In this document: positions 10,036-18,836 of the stretch, piece after piece
How the letters are laid out: every line of letters starts with the position of its first letter
How positions within the stretch are numbered: position 1 is the first letter of the stretch
NCBI RefSeq assembly: GCF_007993815.1
Contig: NZ_VJWE01000011.1
Coordinates: 496,001-560,000, forward strand
Length of the DNA stretch: 64,000 nucleotides
Reading direction: 5' to 3'
Source of the DNA: Acidovorax delafieldii
GTDB taxonomy: Bacteria; Pseudomonadota; Gammaproteobacteria; Burkholderiales; Burkholderiaceae_C
Program-made: the position numbers and the translations under genes
Notes under the pieces: generated by a model
Told to the model about the DNA's origin: nothing
Seen by the model: only the letters and a program-made list of their open reading frames with translations
Databases searched by the model: none

Positions 10036-10180
10036 AAGTCGGACGTCCGCGCGGCAACGTGGTTGCTGCTGCCTCTACCGAGGCGCGAGCGGGGGCTCGT
10101 CAACACGGGCTTGCGCCGCACCGCCCCTTCAACGATGCATCCATCCGCCCAGGCAGTTATCCGCCCACTGAGGAGATCTC

Positions 10181-11950
10181 ATGTCTAACGTCACACCTTT
10201 GCTCAGTTCCGTCACCGCCAACGCGGCCCTGCGCAGCCTCGGTGGCCTTGCCACGCCACGCTGGCGCGCGGCAGGCATCAGCACCAGCCTGATGTTGTCG
10301 CTGCTTCTTTCCGCCTGTGGCGGCGGCAGTGGAGACAACGCCAGCGAACCACCGCCGCCTGCCCCTACACCTACCTCCGTGCCGGTTCCCGGGACGCCCA
10401 ACGGAGCATTCGACACCATCGGCACAGCGGAATTCAGCCTGCGCTACGGGGTGGAGCGCTACGACTTCGTCTGGAGCCCCTCGGCCCCAGCCACGCACTA
10501 CGAGCTCTGGGAGGACCCGGACGGCCCGGGTCCGCTGCCCGAGGCGCAGGCCGGCTCTGCGATCACCGGCACACGGCACACCTTTGAAATCAAGCAGCTG
10601 CACCAACGGGTAAACGCCACCTACCGGCTGCGCGAGTGCAATGGCACCAGCTGCTCCTTCCGGGCCACCACGCTCGCGCCGGACGCGCTGCGCGCGCACT
10701 TCCTCTTTGACCGCCAGGGCAGCAGCGTGCTGGCACCGTTCAACCCCACCGCTGGCACCCCGGTGCTCGTCGCGGCGGACCTCAAGACGCTGGTGATCGG
10801 AGCGCCCGACCCGGTGAGCACCACCACCTTGCCCCGGCCAACGCCCGCCGTTGACGACAGCGCCGTCCACGTGTTCGTGCGCAGCGCCGTGGGCGTGGCC
10901 TGGCAGCCGCAGGCCCGACTGCAGGCGAGCAATCGGCGTGCGCCGGCCTGCAACAACGTGGCCCAGGATTACTGCCACTCGTCCTCCTTCGGCGCCCAGC
11001 TGGCGCTGTCCGCCGATGGGAACACGCTGGCAGTCAGCGCTACCGGAGAGACCGCCAACGCCCGGGGCGTCAACGGCGATCAGGCCAACACCGACAGCAT
11101 GGCCGCGGGCGCGGTGTATGTCTTCGCCCGCACTGGCGGCAGCTGGAGCCAGCAGGCCTATGTCAAGGCCAGCAACACGCCGGCACGCAACAACACCTGG
11201 TGCAACCTTTCTTATTGGGCCACACAGCCCTGCGACGGGCAGAACTTCGGCGCCAGCGTGGCCCTGTCCGCCGACGGCAATCTGCTGGCCGTGGGCGCCA
11301 TCGGTGACGACAGCAAGTCCACCGGCGTCAACGGCGATGCGAACGACACCTCGGCGGTCTTTGCGGGCGCCGTTCACACCTATGCCCGCACCGGCTCCAC
11401 CTGGGCGCCGCAGGCTTACCTCAAGGCCAGCAACACGGATGCTGGCGACGGGTTCGGTACGTCGGTGTCCCTTTCGGCCGATGGCTCGACCCTGGCCGTC
11501 GGCGCCATCTTCGAGCGCAGCAGCGCCACCGGCGTCGGTGGCAATCAATCAGACAACGCGCAATCGCCCTTTGGAGCCGTCTATGTCTTCAGCCAGGACC
11601 GCGGCAGCTGGAGCCAGCAGGCTTATGTGAAGGCCCCCGTGAACACGGTCGTCGGCGGCACCGAGCCAATGAGCTACTTCGGCGGACGCACAGCCCTGTC
11701 CGCCCATGGCGAAACCCTGGCGGTGGGCTCTGTGCGGGGCATGGCTTTCGTTTATGCACGAACCCAGAACACATGGCAAGCCCAGGCCCACATGTTCCCG
11801 GCCGGACCCAACGTCATTCGATTCGGAGAGGCGGTGGGTGTGTCGGCGGACGGAAACAGCGTGGTCACTGCGGCGCAGGATGTGGGGAGCGAAGCCTCCG
11901 CATTTACGCTTTACTTCTTCAGCCGCACCGCCGGCACCTGGAGCCAGTAG
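10181..11950 (+). CDS. FG-GAP-like beta-propeller lipoprotein, paralog B
   Basis: A 589-residue paralog of the 7360-9171 protein. GAGGAG lies just upstream of ATG 10181. The signal peptide ends LLLSAC, with Gly/Ser/Pro tether residues after the Cys. The same beta domain (THYELWEDPDGP) precedes about six blade motifs such as FGASVALSADGNLLAVGAI with GVNGD loops. The protein stops within what would be the start of another GTWSQQAYVKA unit (ends GTWSQ then TAG), so the last strand may be trimmed or supplied by the N-terminal part. The convergent MFS gene ends 11 bases beyond. Confidence 0.82.
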   Translation: MSNVTPLLSSVTANAALRSLGGLATPRWRAAGISTSLMLSLLLSACGGGSGDNASEPPPPAPTPTSVPVPGTPNGAFDTIGTAEFSLRYGVERYDFVWSPSAPATHYELWEDPDGPGPLPEAQAGSAITGTRHTFEIKQLHQRVNATYRLRECNGTSCSFRATTLAPDALRAHFLFDRQGSSVLAPFNPTAGTPVLVAADLKTLVIGAPDPVSTTTLPRPTPAVDDSAVHVFVRSAVGVAWQPQARLQASNRRAPACNNVAQDYCHSSSFGAQLALSADGNTLAVSATGETANARGVNGDQANTDSMAAGAVYVFARTGGSWSQQAYVKASNTPARNNTWCNLSYWATQPCDGQNFGASVALSADGNLLAVGAIGDDSKSTGVNGDANDTSAVFAGAVHTYARTGSTWAPQAYLKASNTDAGDGFGTSVSLSADGSTLAVGAIFERSSATGVGGNQSDNAQSPFGAVYVFSQDRGSWSQQAYVKAPVNTVVGGTEPMSYFGGRTALSAHGETLAVGSVRGMAFVYARTQNTWQAQAHMFPAGPNVIRFGEAVGVSADGNSVVTAAQDVGSEASAFTLYFFSRTAGTWSQ

Positions 11951-11961
11951 GCACCACGGAG

Positions 11962-13332
11962 TCAGGCGGCACCACGCCCCAGCAACGGCGACCGCGGCAA
12001 GAAGCGAAACGCAGTCGAGGCCGCCGCCAGCATGCACGCGATGCTGACCATGACCGCCTGGTAGGGCTCGTGGCCATGGCGCTGCGCCCACGCGGCCAAC
12101 AGCCCCGTGAGCGATTGCATCAGCGCCACGCCCAGGAACATGGACATGGTGTACAGCGACAACGCGCGGCCCGTCATCTCAGCGGGGTAGGACGAACGCA
12201 CGTCCGCGTACTGCAGCACGCCGTAGCCGGACAGCAGCCCCATGAGGAAGATCAGCGCCACGTTGGCGGTGGCGTGGTGCCAGAAGGCCAGCAGCAGGAA
12301 CAGGCTGCCCATAAGCAGGGAAAAGTGGGTGATCCAGCGCCGCCGCCGTGTGGGCCCCGGGTCAATGCGGCCAAACGCGGCGGGCACGAACAGCGCAAGC
12401 ATCGACAGCACCAGGGCCACGTTGCCGCTGTCGATGAGCGAAAACCCATACCGCCCCATCAGCAGGGGCCCCAGCCACAAGCCGCGCAGAGTCAGGAAGG
12501 CGGCGTAGCAGGTCATGCCCAGGATCAGGATGCCCCAGGTGTGCGGCACCTTGAGCAAGCTGCCAAACCGGCCCGCCGCTTGCGCCCACGACTCGCGCGG
12601 ACCCTGGGGTGCTTGCGCCAATGCCGGCTCGTGCACACGCAGAAAGATCAGCAGCCACGACAGAAGCGAAAACACCGCCAGCACCGCGAACCCCGCGCGC
12701 CAGCCCCCGTGCTGCACCATCCAGGCCAGCGGTGTGCCGGTGAACAACAGCCCCAGCCCGCCCACCCCCATGCCCACGCCCGAGAAAAAGGCGAAGCGCT
12801 GCGCAGGAAAGTGGCGCGAAACGAAGACGGTACAAGCCAGGAAGGCGGGAGAGCAGCCCACACCGATCAGCAGCTGGCCCACCATCAGCCAGCCATAGCC
12901 GGGCGCGAGGGCTGATACCGCGGCCCCCAGCCCCGCCAACGGGAAAGCCACCAGCACCGTGCGGCGCAGGCCGTACAGGTCCATGCCGATGCCCATGAGG
13001 AGCTGGGTCACGCCAAACGACAGGCCAAACAGGCCGGCAAACGCGCCCAGCGAGTCCGGCGAAATGCCAAAGTCCGCCTGCAGCCCTGCGGCGATGATGC
13101 TCGTCACGGTGCGGTAAGCCTGGCTGAGCGCAAAGGCCGACAACAGGCACAGGTACATCACCCAAAGGGCGCGGCGTGGCGAGGGCGGATCAGGCAGGAC
13201 AGCGGGGGCGGCTTGGGTCACGGGTGAAACAGGGCTGGCAGTGGGCGCGCGGCGGGTATACGGCGGAGTGCGCACCGCATCACAAGAACAGAAGAACGGA
13301 ACGCACGTGCCCGAGCCTACAGAATTTGCCAC
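11962..13332 (-). CDS. MFS transporter
   Basis: Up to 456 residues with 12 predicted membrane helices. The first 50 residues are polar and Pro/Ala-rich. The frame opens at GTG 13332, and an internal GTG nearer VTQAAPAV is an equally good start. Major-facilitator features include GMDLYGLRRT after helix 2 (loop 2-3 motif) and a long central loop. No substrate is suggested by the sequence. It is convergent with the propeller lipoprotein and followed on its upstream side by dtd on the same strand. Confidence 0.88.
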   Translation of the reverse strand: MANSVGSGTCVPFFCSCDAVRTPPYTRRAPTASPVSPVTQAAPAVLPDPPSPRRALWVMYLCLLSAFALSQAYRTVTSIIAAGLQADFGISPDSLGAFAGLFGLSFGVTQLLMGIGMDLYGLRRTVLVAFPLAGLGAAVSALAPGYGWLMVGQLLIGVGCSPAFLACTVFVSRHFPAQRFAFFSGVGMGVGGLGLLFTGTPLAWMVQHGGWRAGFAVLAVFSLLSWLLIFLRVHEPALAQAPQGPRESWAQAAGRFGSLLKVPHTWGILILGMTCYAAFLTLRGLWLGPLLMGRYGFSLIDSGNVALVLSMLALFVPAAFGRIDPGPTRRRRWITHFSLLMGSLFLLLAFWHHATANVALIFLMGLLSGYGVLQYADVRSSYPAEMTGRALSLYTMSMFLGVALMQSLTGLLAAWAQRHGHEPYQAVMVSIACMLAAASTAFRFLPRSPLLGRGAA

Positions 13333-13395
13333 CCGCGCGTCGTCGCCGTGCGGACAACCCCACGGCCAGCTGCGGGCCGAGGCCAGCGCACGCGT

Positions 13396-13863
13396 TCAGC
13401 CAGCCGCCGCTGTCGCCAGCGAAGGCGCCATCCGCAGCGGGATGGTCACCGGGCCGTCATTGATGAGGTGCACCTGCATATCGGCGGCAAACTGGCCCGT
13501 GGCCACCTTGGGGTGCACCTTGCGCGCCTGGGCAACCACATAGTCGTACAGCCGCTGCCCTTCATCGGGTGCCGCAGCCTGGGTGAAGCTGGGGCGGTTG
13601 CCGCCGGTGGTGTCTGCCGCCAGCGTGAACTGGCTGACCAGCAGCAGGCCGCCACCGATGTCCTGCACGCTCTGGTTCATCTTGCCTGCGGCGTCCGAAA
13701 AGATGCGCAGCTTGAGGATTTTGGCCAGCAGCCTGTCGGCTTCAGCCTCGGTGTCTCCACGCTCCGCACACACCAGCACCAGCAGTCCCGCGCGGATGGC
13801 GCCCACGGTCTGCCCGTCCACATCCACACGCGCTTCACGCACACGTTGCAATACGCTGATCAC
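13396..13863 (-). CDS. dtd: D-aminoacyl-tRNA deacylase
   Basis: A 155-residue enzyme that hydrolyses D-amino acids, and mischarged glycine, from tRNA. The two defining motifs are present: SQFTLAA around residues 77-83, and NDGPVTIPL near 135, which provides the cross-subunit Gly-cisPro pair that enforces chirality. It overlaps the upstream CDF gene by four bases, indicating translational coupling. Confidence 0.97.
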   Translation of the reverse strand: MISVLQRVREARVDVDGQTVGAIRAGLLVLVCAERGDTEAEADRLLAKILKLRIFSDAAGKMNQSVQDIGGGLLLVSQFTLAADTTGGNRPSFTQAAAPDEGQRLYDYVVAQARKVHPKVATGQFAADMQVHLINDGPVTIPLRMAPSLATAAAG

Positions 13864-14810
13864 TTCACGGCATCCTTCACATCGTCACGGGGGTCGTCGA
13901 AATGCGCCTCCACGTCGCTAGGCAGCAGCTCGATGGTGGCACGCAGGCCGGGCACGGCGGTCATCAGCGCGCGCTCGACCTGGCCGCGCAGCTCGGCGGC
14001 GTGGCGCAGGGTCCAGTCGGCGGGCATGTGCAGGTGCATGTCTACAAACTGGCGCTGGCCCGCGCGGCGGGTGGAGACATGGTCGAACCGCACAGCGCCC
14101 GGCGCCTGGGCGGCCACAAACTGCTGCAGCGTGGTGTCGATGGTGGACTGAACCTCGGGCTCCACCGCCGAATCCATGAGTCCCTGGGACGACCGCCACA
14201 CCAGCTCCACGCCCTCTTTCAGGATGTTCAGCGCCACAGCAATGGCCGCCACCGCATCCAGCCACAACCACCCGGTCAGGGCAGCGCCCGCAATGCCCAC
14301 CAGCACACCGGCCGAGGTCCACACGTCGGTGACCAGGTGGCGTGCATCGGCCTCCAGCGCGATGGAGCGGTGCTCGCGCGCCGAGCGGAACATCACCCAG
14401 GCCAGCAGCCCGTTCAGGGCCGAGCTGAGCACCGACAGTCCCAGGCCCCAGCCCACCTGCTCGATGGGCTGTGGGTCAAACAAGCGGTGCCCGGCCGCCC
14501 ACAGAATGCCCGCCGACACGCCCACGATGAGGATGCCCTCAAAGCCCGAGGAAAAGTATTCGGCCTTGTGGTGGCCGTAGGGGTGGTCGTCATCGGCTGG
14601 CCGTGCCGCCACCGTCACCATGGCCAGCGCAAACATGGCGCTGGCCAGATTCACAAACGACTCCATCGCGTCAGACAACAGACCCACCGAGCCCGTGACC
14701 ACCCAGGCCAGCGTCTTGAGCGCAATGGTGACCACCGCCACGGCCACCGAGGCCCACAGTAGGTTGCGGGGTGAAAGCCAGGGGTGGGATGCGGGAGAAG
14801 GTGCAGACAT
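13860..14810 (-). CDS. cation diffusion facilitator metal exporter
   Basis: A 316-residue CDF protein with six membrane helices and a C-terminal cytoplasmic ferredoxin-like domain. Metal-site features are [12 protein letters not shown] in helix 2, the [14 protein letters not shown] stretch, and [14 protein letters not shown] in helix 5 (Asp and His at HxxxD-type positions). The family exports Zn, Fe, Co, Cd or Mn by proton antiport; the metal is not determinable here. The stop overlaps dtd by ATGA. Confidence 0.93.
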   Translation of the reverse strand: MSAPSPASHPWLSPRNLLWASVAVAVVTIALKTLAWVVTGSVGLLSDAMESFVNLASAMFALAMVTVAARPADDDHPYGHHKAEYFSSGFEGILIVGVSAGILWAAGHRLFDPQPIEQVGWGLGLSVLSSALNGLLAWVMFRSAREHRSIALEADARHLVTDVWTSAGVLVGIAGAALTGWLWLDAVAAIAVALNILKEGVELVWRSSQGLMDSAVEPEVQSTIDTTLQQFVAAQAPGAVRFDHVSTRRAGQRQFVDMHLHMPADWTLRHAAELRGQVERALMTAVPGLRATIELLPSDVEAHFDDPRDDVKDAVK

Positions 14811-14869
14811 GGTGGGTAGGCGAAGGAGCGGAAACAGGCAAGTCTGAAATTACACCAGAGCCACCTTAA

Positions 14870-14911
14870 GAACCTGTTCAGAATCTGAGCGCTTCAACAG
14901 CAGGCCCCAGC
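14870..14911 (+). repeat. possible remnant of a related terminal inverted repeat
   Basis: GAACCTGTTCA directly after TTAA resembles the GAGCCTGTTCA end of the element at 14915-15195, 45 bases away. It may be a leftover end of a related element. Only about 11 bases match, so this is tentative. Confidence 0.3.
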
Positions 14912-14914
14912 TAA

Positions 14915-15195
14915 GAGCCTGTTCAACGTCTTTTTGGAGTCGCACAACGCCCTTGCCGGGATGGGATGCAAGGCGCGGGGCGCAATGGATAGCCCCGCTA
15001 TCCACAAGCGCCGCAACGCCGCAGACCGTCCGGCAAGGCACTTGCCCGAAGGGTTGGAGTGAAATCGGGCCGATGAACTCGGAGTTTTGGCGCCCCGGCT
15101 GCTTGCATGGGCACGAGCCCATGCGGCGCATCCGAAGCATCCACTCCTCCCGATTGCACTCCAATGCGATCTCCAAAAAGACGTTGAACAGGCTC
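14915..15195. mobile_element. 281-bp miniature inverted-repeat element with TAA target duplication
   Basis: The left end GAGCCTGTTCAACGTCTTTT TGGAG is mirrored exactly at the right end (CTCCAAAAAGACGTTGAACA GGCTC), giving 25-bp perfect terminal inverted repeats. Both ends are flanked by TAA (14912-14914 and 15196-15198), a 3-bp target duplication. TNA duplications and GAGCC-type ends are typical of IS5-group (IS1031-like) elements. There is no transposase gene, so it would need one in trans. The interior is rich in smaller hairpins (TGGATAGC/GCTATCCA, CATGGGC/GCCCATG, CCTTGCCGG/CCGGCAAGG). It ends 26 bases before a histidine kinase start. Confidence 0.85.
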
Positions 15196-15221
15196 TAAGG
15201 CCCCCATGCCAGAATCCGCGC

Positions 15222-16766
15222 ATGCTCCCCGCCTGGCGCCGCCTTTTGCCCCGACACGCCCTGCACCTGCCCAGCCTGCTGTTGTGGGTGGCAGTGGCCT
15301 GCATCGGTTGCGGCTGGCTGGTGGTGGACCGCCTGCAGCAGCTGCACGCGGCGTTTGAGACCGACGCGCGGATCGTGCACCGGCTGCTGAGCCAGCGCGT
15401 GGTGCAGCACGACGCCATCATGGCCACGCTGGCGCTGCTGCAGCCAGCCGCTGCGGTGGATGACCTGCACAACGCGGCATCGCCCCTGCCCCGCCTCACG
15501 TCGGTGTATCCGCAGATCCTGGCGGTGCTGCAGCGCTCGGCCCACAGCGACTGGCCGCCCGCACTGCAGGCCGAGCTGACAGCCGCCGAGGCCACCTCAC
15601 GGCGCACCGGCCACGCCGCTACGGCAGGCCTGAACCTGCCCGCAGGCCGTTACTACCTGGTGCTGGCGGGCACGCCAGCCAGTTATGCGCTGCACATCGA
15701 CCTGCGCACCACCATCCCCACTGACGAGTGGCCCATGGACATGGCCGCCAGCCCGGTGCGCGTGACGCTGGAGCATGGCGGCACGGCCTTTGTGGTGCAG
15801 CCCGGCCAGGCCGACCAGGGCAGCGGCATCCGCACCTACGACTTTCACAAACTGCTGGCCGCCGCCAGCCAGCCGCTGGACGTGGTGGCCCGCCGCACCG
15901 TGGGCCTGCACGAACTGCCCTGGTGGCGCATGTTGGGCTGGTGCCTGCTGACCGCAGCGCTGTGGGCCGCAGGCCGCGCACTGTGGCGCCAGCGCGTGGC
16001 GCGCCAGCGGGCCGAAGAGCTGCTGCGCCTGGGCCAGGTGGCGCGGCTGAACACATTGGGCGAATTGGCCGCTGGCATGGCCCACGAGCTGAACCAGCCG
16101 CTGACCGCCCTGCTGTCCAGCACCCAGGCCGCCCAGCGCCTGCTGGCCGACGACCCACCCGACCTCGACACCGCACAGACCGCCATGGCCCGCGCCGTGG
16201 AGCAGGCGCGCCGCGCATCCACCGTGGTGGGCCGCCTGCGCCGCCTGGTGGAGCGGCCCGACCTGGCCGGTCAGGCCCAGCCCCTGGCACTGCCCACCGC
16301 CGTGCAGGACGTGCTGCACCTGCTGGAGCCCGAGCTGGCACAGCGCGGCGTGGTGCCCGAGGTGTTGGCCGCCGCAGACCTGCCCCCGGTGCTGGCCGAA
16401 CCCGTGGCCCTGCAACAGATCATCCACAACCTGCTGATGAACGCGCTGCAGGCGCTGGAGCAAGTGCCCCCCGCTGAACGCCGGCTGCACCTTGCCATGG
16501 CGCAGGCTGGTGCCGGACAGGTGGCGCTTTCGGTGCGCGACCACGGCCCCGGCATCCCGCCCGAAGCACGCCAGCACCTGTTCGAGCCCTTCTACACCAC
16601 ACGCAACGGCGGCCTGGGCCTGGGCCTCACGCTGTGCGAGAGCCTGGCGCAGGCCATGGGCGCGCAGCTGAGCCTGGCGCCCGAGGCCACGCCCTCATCC
16701 GCCGCCCAACGGGGGGCAGAGTTTGTGCTGACCCTCAACGTCGCACCACCCACCGATGACCGATAG
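15222..16766 (+). CDS. membrane sensor histidine kinase (FixL/DctB-like)
   Basis: A 514-residue kinase. I start it at ATG 15222 (MLPAWRRLLP), because in-frame codons further upstream lie inside the mobile element. Membrane helices at about 19-35 and 237-254 bracket a periplasmic sensor region. HisKA follows with MAHELNQPLTALLSS (phospho-His 288), and then HATPase with an N box (HNLLMNALQAL), G1 DHGPGIP and a GGLGLGLTL G2 box. It overlaps the response regulator start by 11 bases, so the two form a two-component pair. The signal is unknown; the secreted GlcG-like and ankyrin proteins downstream are candidate targets. Confidence 0.93.
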   Translation: MLPAWRRLLPRHALHLPSLLLWVAVACIGCGWLVVDRLQQLHAAFETDARIVHRLLSQRVVQHDAIMATLALLQPAAAVDDLHNAASPLPRLTSVYPQILAVLQRSAHSDWPPALQAELTAAEATSRRTGHAATAGLNLPAGRYYLVLAGTPASYALHIDLRTTIPTDEWPMDMAASPVRVTLEHGGTAFVVQPGQADQGSGIRTYDFHKLLAAASQPLDVVARRTVGLHELPWWRMLGWCLLTAALWAAGRALWRQRVARQRAEELLRLGQVARLNTLGELAAGMAHELNQPLTALLSSTQAAQRLLADDPPDLDTAQTAMARAVEQARRASTVVGRLRRLVERPDLAGQAQPLALPTAVQDVLHLLEPELAQRGVVPEVLAAADLPPVLAEPVALQQIIHNLLMNALQALEQVPPAERRLHLAMAQAGAGQVALSVRDHGPGIPPEARQHLFEPFYTTRNGGLGLGLTLCESLAQAMGAQLSLAPEATPSSAAQRGAEFVLTLNVAPPTDDR

Positions 16767-17388
16767 CGCCCCCTCCCTCTCGCCCCTGATCCACCTGGTG
16801 GACGACGATGCTGCCGTGCGCGAGGGCCTCTCCCTGCTCATCAGCACCGTGGGCCTGCGCGTGCAGACATGGGCCGACCCGCAGTCCTTCATGGCCGGGT
16901 TTGACCGCGCCAGCATCGGCGCCATCGTGCTGGATGTGCGCATGCCGGGCATCAGCGGCCTCACGGTGCTGGAGCAACTGCTGGCCCAGGGCGTGGACCA
17001 GCCCGTGATCCTGCTCACCGGCCACGGCACGGTGGAGATGTGCCGCCGCGCGTTCAAGACCGGCGCGGCCGAGTTTCTGGAAAAGCCGGTGGACGACGAA
17101 GTGCTGATCGAAGCCCTGCAAAACGCCGTGCGCCAGCATGTGCGCTCGCGCGAACGCCACCAGGCCGACCAGCAGGCGCGCGAGCGTTTTGCGCAGCTCT
17201 CGGCCCGCGAGCGCGAGGTGCTGGGACTGATCGTGGAGGGTCTGACCAACAAGGAAATCGGCCGCGCGCTCGAACTCTCGCCCCGCACGGTGGAAACACA
17301 CCGCGCCAACCTGTTTGCCAAGCTGGGGGCCGAGTCGCTGGCGCAGCTGATCCGGCGCTACGCGGCGCTGGTGGACGCGGCCGCGTGA
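16756..17388 (+). CDS. FixJ/NarL-type response regulator
   Basis: A 210-residue regulator. The receiver domain has the acidic pair in LVDDDAA, phospho-acceptor Asp 60 in VLDVRMPG, Thr in LLTGHG and Lys in LEKPVDD. A LuxR-type HTH follows (LSAREREVLGLIVEGLTNKE, RTVETHRANLFAKLG). TGHGTVEMCRRAFKTGAAEF is typical of FixJ/TodT-type receivers. It is translationally coupled to the kinase. A 16-bp palindrome 20 bases beyond its stop (17408-17423) is a candidate binding site ahead of the GlcG-like gene. Confidence 0.94.
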   Translation: MTDSAPSLSPLIHLVDDDAAVREGLSLLISTVGLRVQTWADPQSFMAGFDRASIGAIVLDVRMPGISGLTVLEQLLAQGVDQPVILLTGHGTVEMCRRAFKTGAAEFLEKPVDDEVLIEALQNAVRQHVRSRERHQADQQARERFAQLSAREREVLGLIVEGLTNKEIGRALELSPRTVETHRANLFAKLGAESLAQLIRRYAALVDAAA

Positions 17389-17407
17389 GCTGCCCCTTGG
17401 CCGGCTT

Positions 17408-17423
17408 TCCGTAGTTCTACGGA
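17408..17423. promoter_or_regulatory. perfect palindrome, candidate response-regulator operator
   Basis: TCCGTAGTTCTACGGA is a perfect 16-bp dyad between the response regulator and the GlcG-like gene. A related half, TTCTACAGTTCT, follows at about 17465-17476. LuxR-type regulators bind such short dyads. The link to the neighbouring regulator is an inference. Confidence 0.4.
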
Positions 17424-17527
17424 GGCCCGCGCGTAGCCGCCCGAATGGCCGAAAACGGCGGCCATTTCTACAGTTCTCCCACGGCGCCACAACGGGTGGC
17501 ACCGACCCAGAAACACCGGAGAACACC

Positions 17528-18022
17528 ATGCAAAACCGCCTCGCCACTGTCGCCGCCCTCACCCTGTCCCTGATCGCCACCGCCGCCAGCGCCGAAGGCG
17601 TGCGCACAGAAAAGAACATGTCGCTGGACCTGGCCACGCAGATCGCCGCGCAAACCGTGGCCACCTGCACCGCCAACGGCTACGCCGTCACGGCCACCGT
17701 GGTGGACCGCGCAGGCACCGTGCGCGCGGTGCAGCGCGCCGACAACGCTGGCCCCCACACGCTGGAGGCCAGCCGCCTCAAGGCCTACACCTCGGCATCG
17801 GCCAAGAACACCACGCTGGCCATGATGGAAGGCGCACAGAAGAACCCCGCTGCGGCCAACCTGGTGAACATCCCCGGCTACCTGCTGCTGGGCGGCGGCG
17901 TGCCGGTGAAGGTGGGCAACGAGGTGATCGGCGCTGTGGGCGTGGGCGGTGCACCCGGCGGCCACCTGGACGAGCAGTGCGCGGTGGCGGGCATCGCCAA
18001 GGTGCAGGATTTGCTGAAATAA
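17528..18022 (+). CDS. secreted GlcG/HbpS-family protein (DUF336)
   Basis: A 164-residue protein with a cleavable signal peptide (…TAASA at about 16-22). The GlcG/HbpS domain is marked by VVDRAGTVRAVQRADNA, SRLKAYTSAS and GGGVPVKVGNEVIGAVGVGG. Members bind heme or act as accessory proteins in glycolate, alcohol and other oxidation clusters; activity is unproven for most. It lies downstream of the FixJ-type two-component pair and ahead of an ankyrin protein, on the same strand. Confidence 0.88.
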   Translation: MQNRLATVAALTLSLIATAASAEGVRTEKNMSLDLATQIAAQTVATCTANGYAVTATVVDRAGTVRAVQRADNAGPHTLEASRLKAYTSASAKNTTLAMMEGAQKNPAAANLVNIPGYLLLGGGVPVKVGNEVIGAVGVGGAPGGHLDEQCAVAGIAKVQDLLK

Positions 18023-18065
18023 GCCAGCCCCACCACAGGCAACTGAGCATTCAACAGAGGCCCCC

Positions 18066-18758
18066 ATGAAGCCGTGGAATCTTGTTTTCGCCCTGGCCGC
18101 CGCACTGGCCTGTGCCACCCCGGCCCAGGCCCAGGTGCCACCCACGGCGGCCGAAACAGCGGCCTACCAGGGCCTGCATGCCGCTGCGGCGCGGGGCGAT
18201 GTGCCCAGGCTCACCCAGCTGATCGCAGCGCGGGCCAACGTGAATGCCCGCGATGGCTACGGCCGCACGCCACTGCATGTGGCCACCTATGCGCGGCAGG
18301 CCGATGCCATCCGCGCCCTTGCCCAGGCTGGGGCCGACCTGAATGCGCTGGAGAACGACCGCTACGACGCCGTGACCATCGCCGCCGTGGCCGACGACGA
18401 GGCCACGCTGCGCGTGCTGCTACAGCTGGGCGCCAGCGCCAAACAGGTGACCAGCCGCTATGACGGCACGGCCCTGATCGCCGCCGCCCACCTGGGGCAT
18501 GACGGCGTGGTGCGTCAGTTGATCGCCGCCGGGGCGCCGCTGGACCATGTGAACAACCTGCACTGGACGGCGCTCATCGAGTCCATCGTGCTGGGCAACG
18601 GCGGCCCGCGCCACCAGGCCACACTGCAAGCCTTGCTACAGGCGGGGGCCAGCCAGGCACTGACCGACCGGCAGGGCAACACGCCCCTGCAGCTGGCGCG
18701 CCAGCGGGGCTTTGGAGAGATGGTGCGGATGCTGGAGGCTGCCGCAGCACGGCGCTGA
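18066..18758 (+). CDS. exported ankyrin-repeat protein
   Basis: A 230-residue protein with a signal peptide ending near ATPAQAQ (about residue 24). It has five ankyrin repeats, including ARGDVPRLTQLIAARANVNA, GRTPLHVATYARQADAIRAL and GNTPLQLARQRGFGEMVRML. Such periplasmic ankyrin proteins usually mediate protein contacts, for example with oxidative-stress enzymes. The gene follows the GlcG-like gene after 43 bases, so the two are likely co-transcribed. Confidence 0.88.
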   Translation: MKPWNLVFALAAALACATPAQAQVPPTAAETAAYQGLHAAAARGDVPRLTQLIAARANVNARDGYGRTPLHVATYARQADAIRALAQAGADLNALENDRYDAVTIAAVADDEATLRVLLQLGASAKQVTSRYDGTALIAAAHLGHDGVVRQLIAAGAPLDHVNNLHWTALIESIVLGNGGPRHQATLQALLQAGASQALTDRQGNTPLQLARQRGFGEMVRMLEAAAARR

Positions 18759-18780
18759 TGCCGCCAGTGCAGGACGCGCA

Positions 18781-18836
18781 CTTACTATCAAATTGATAGC
18801 TTTTGGCGCATGATTGACTAGCGCATCCGGCGCTTT
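18781..18836. repeat. dispersed repeat R1 between convergent genes
   Basis: ACTATCAAATTGATAGCTTT TGGCGCATGATTGACTAGCG is an R1 copy, here with a TATCAAATTGATA inner dyad and a GCGC…GGCGCTTTTT end. It sits between the ends of the ankyrin gene and dbpA and could help terminate both transcripts. Confidence 0.6.

Noticed and set aside
11930..11961. Nonsense mutation truncating the second propeller lipoprotein
   Set aside because: The frame beyond the TAG does not continue the repeat unit, so this looks like the natural end and not a recent stop.
14953..15198. 81-codon frame inside the mobile element
   Set aside because: It ends in the terminal repeat, has no known domain, and the sequence is better explained by inverted-repeat structure. 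It could be spuriously annotated elsewhere.
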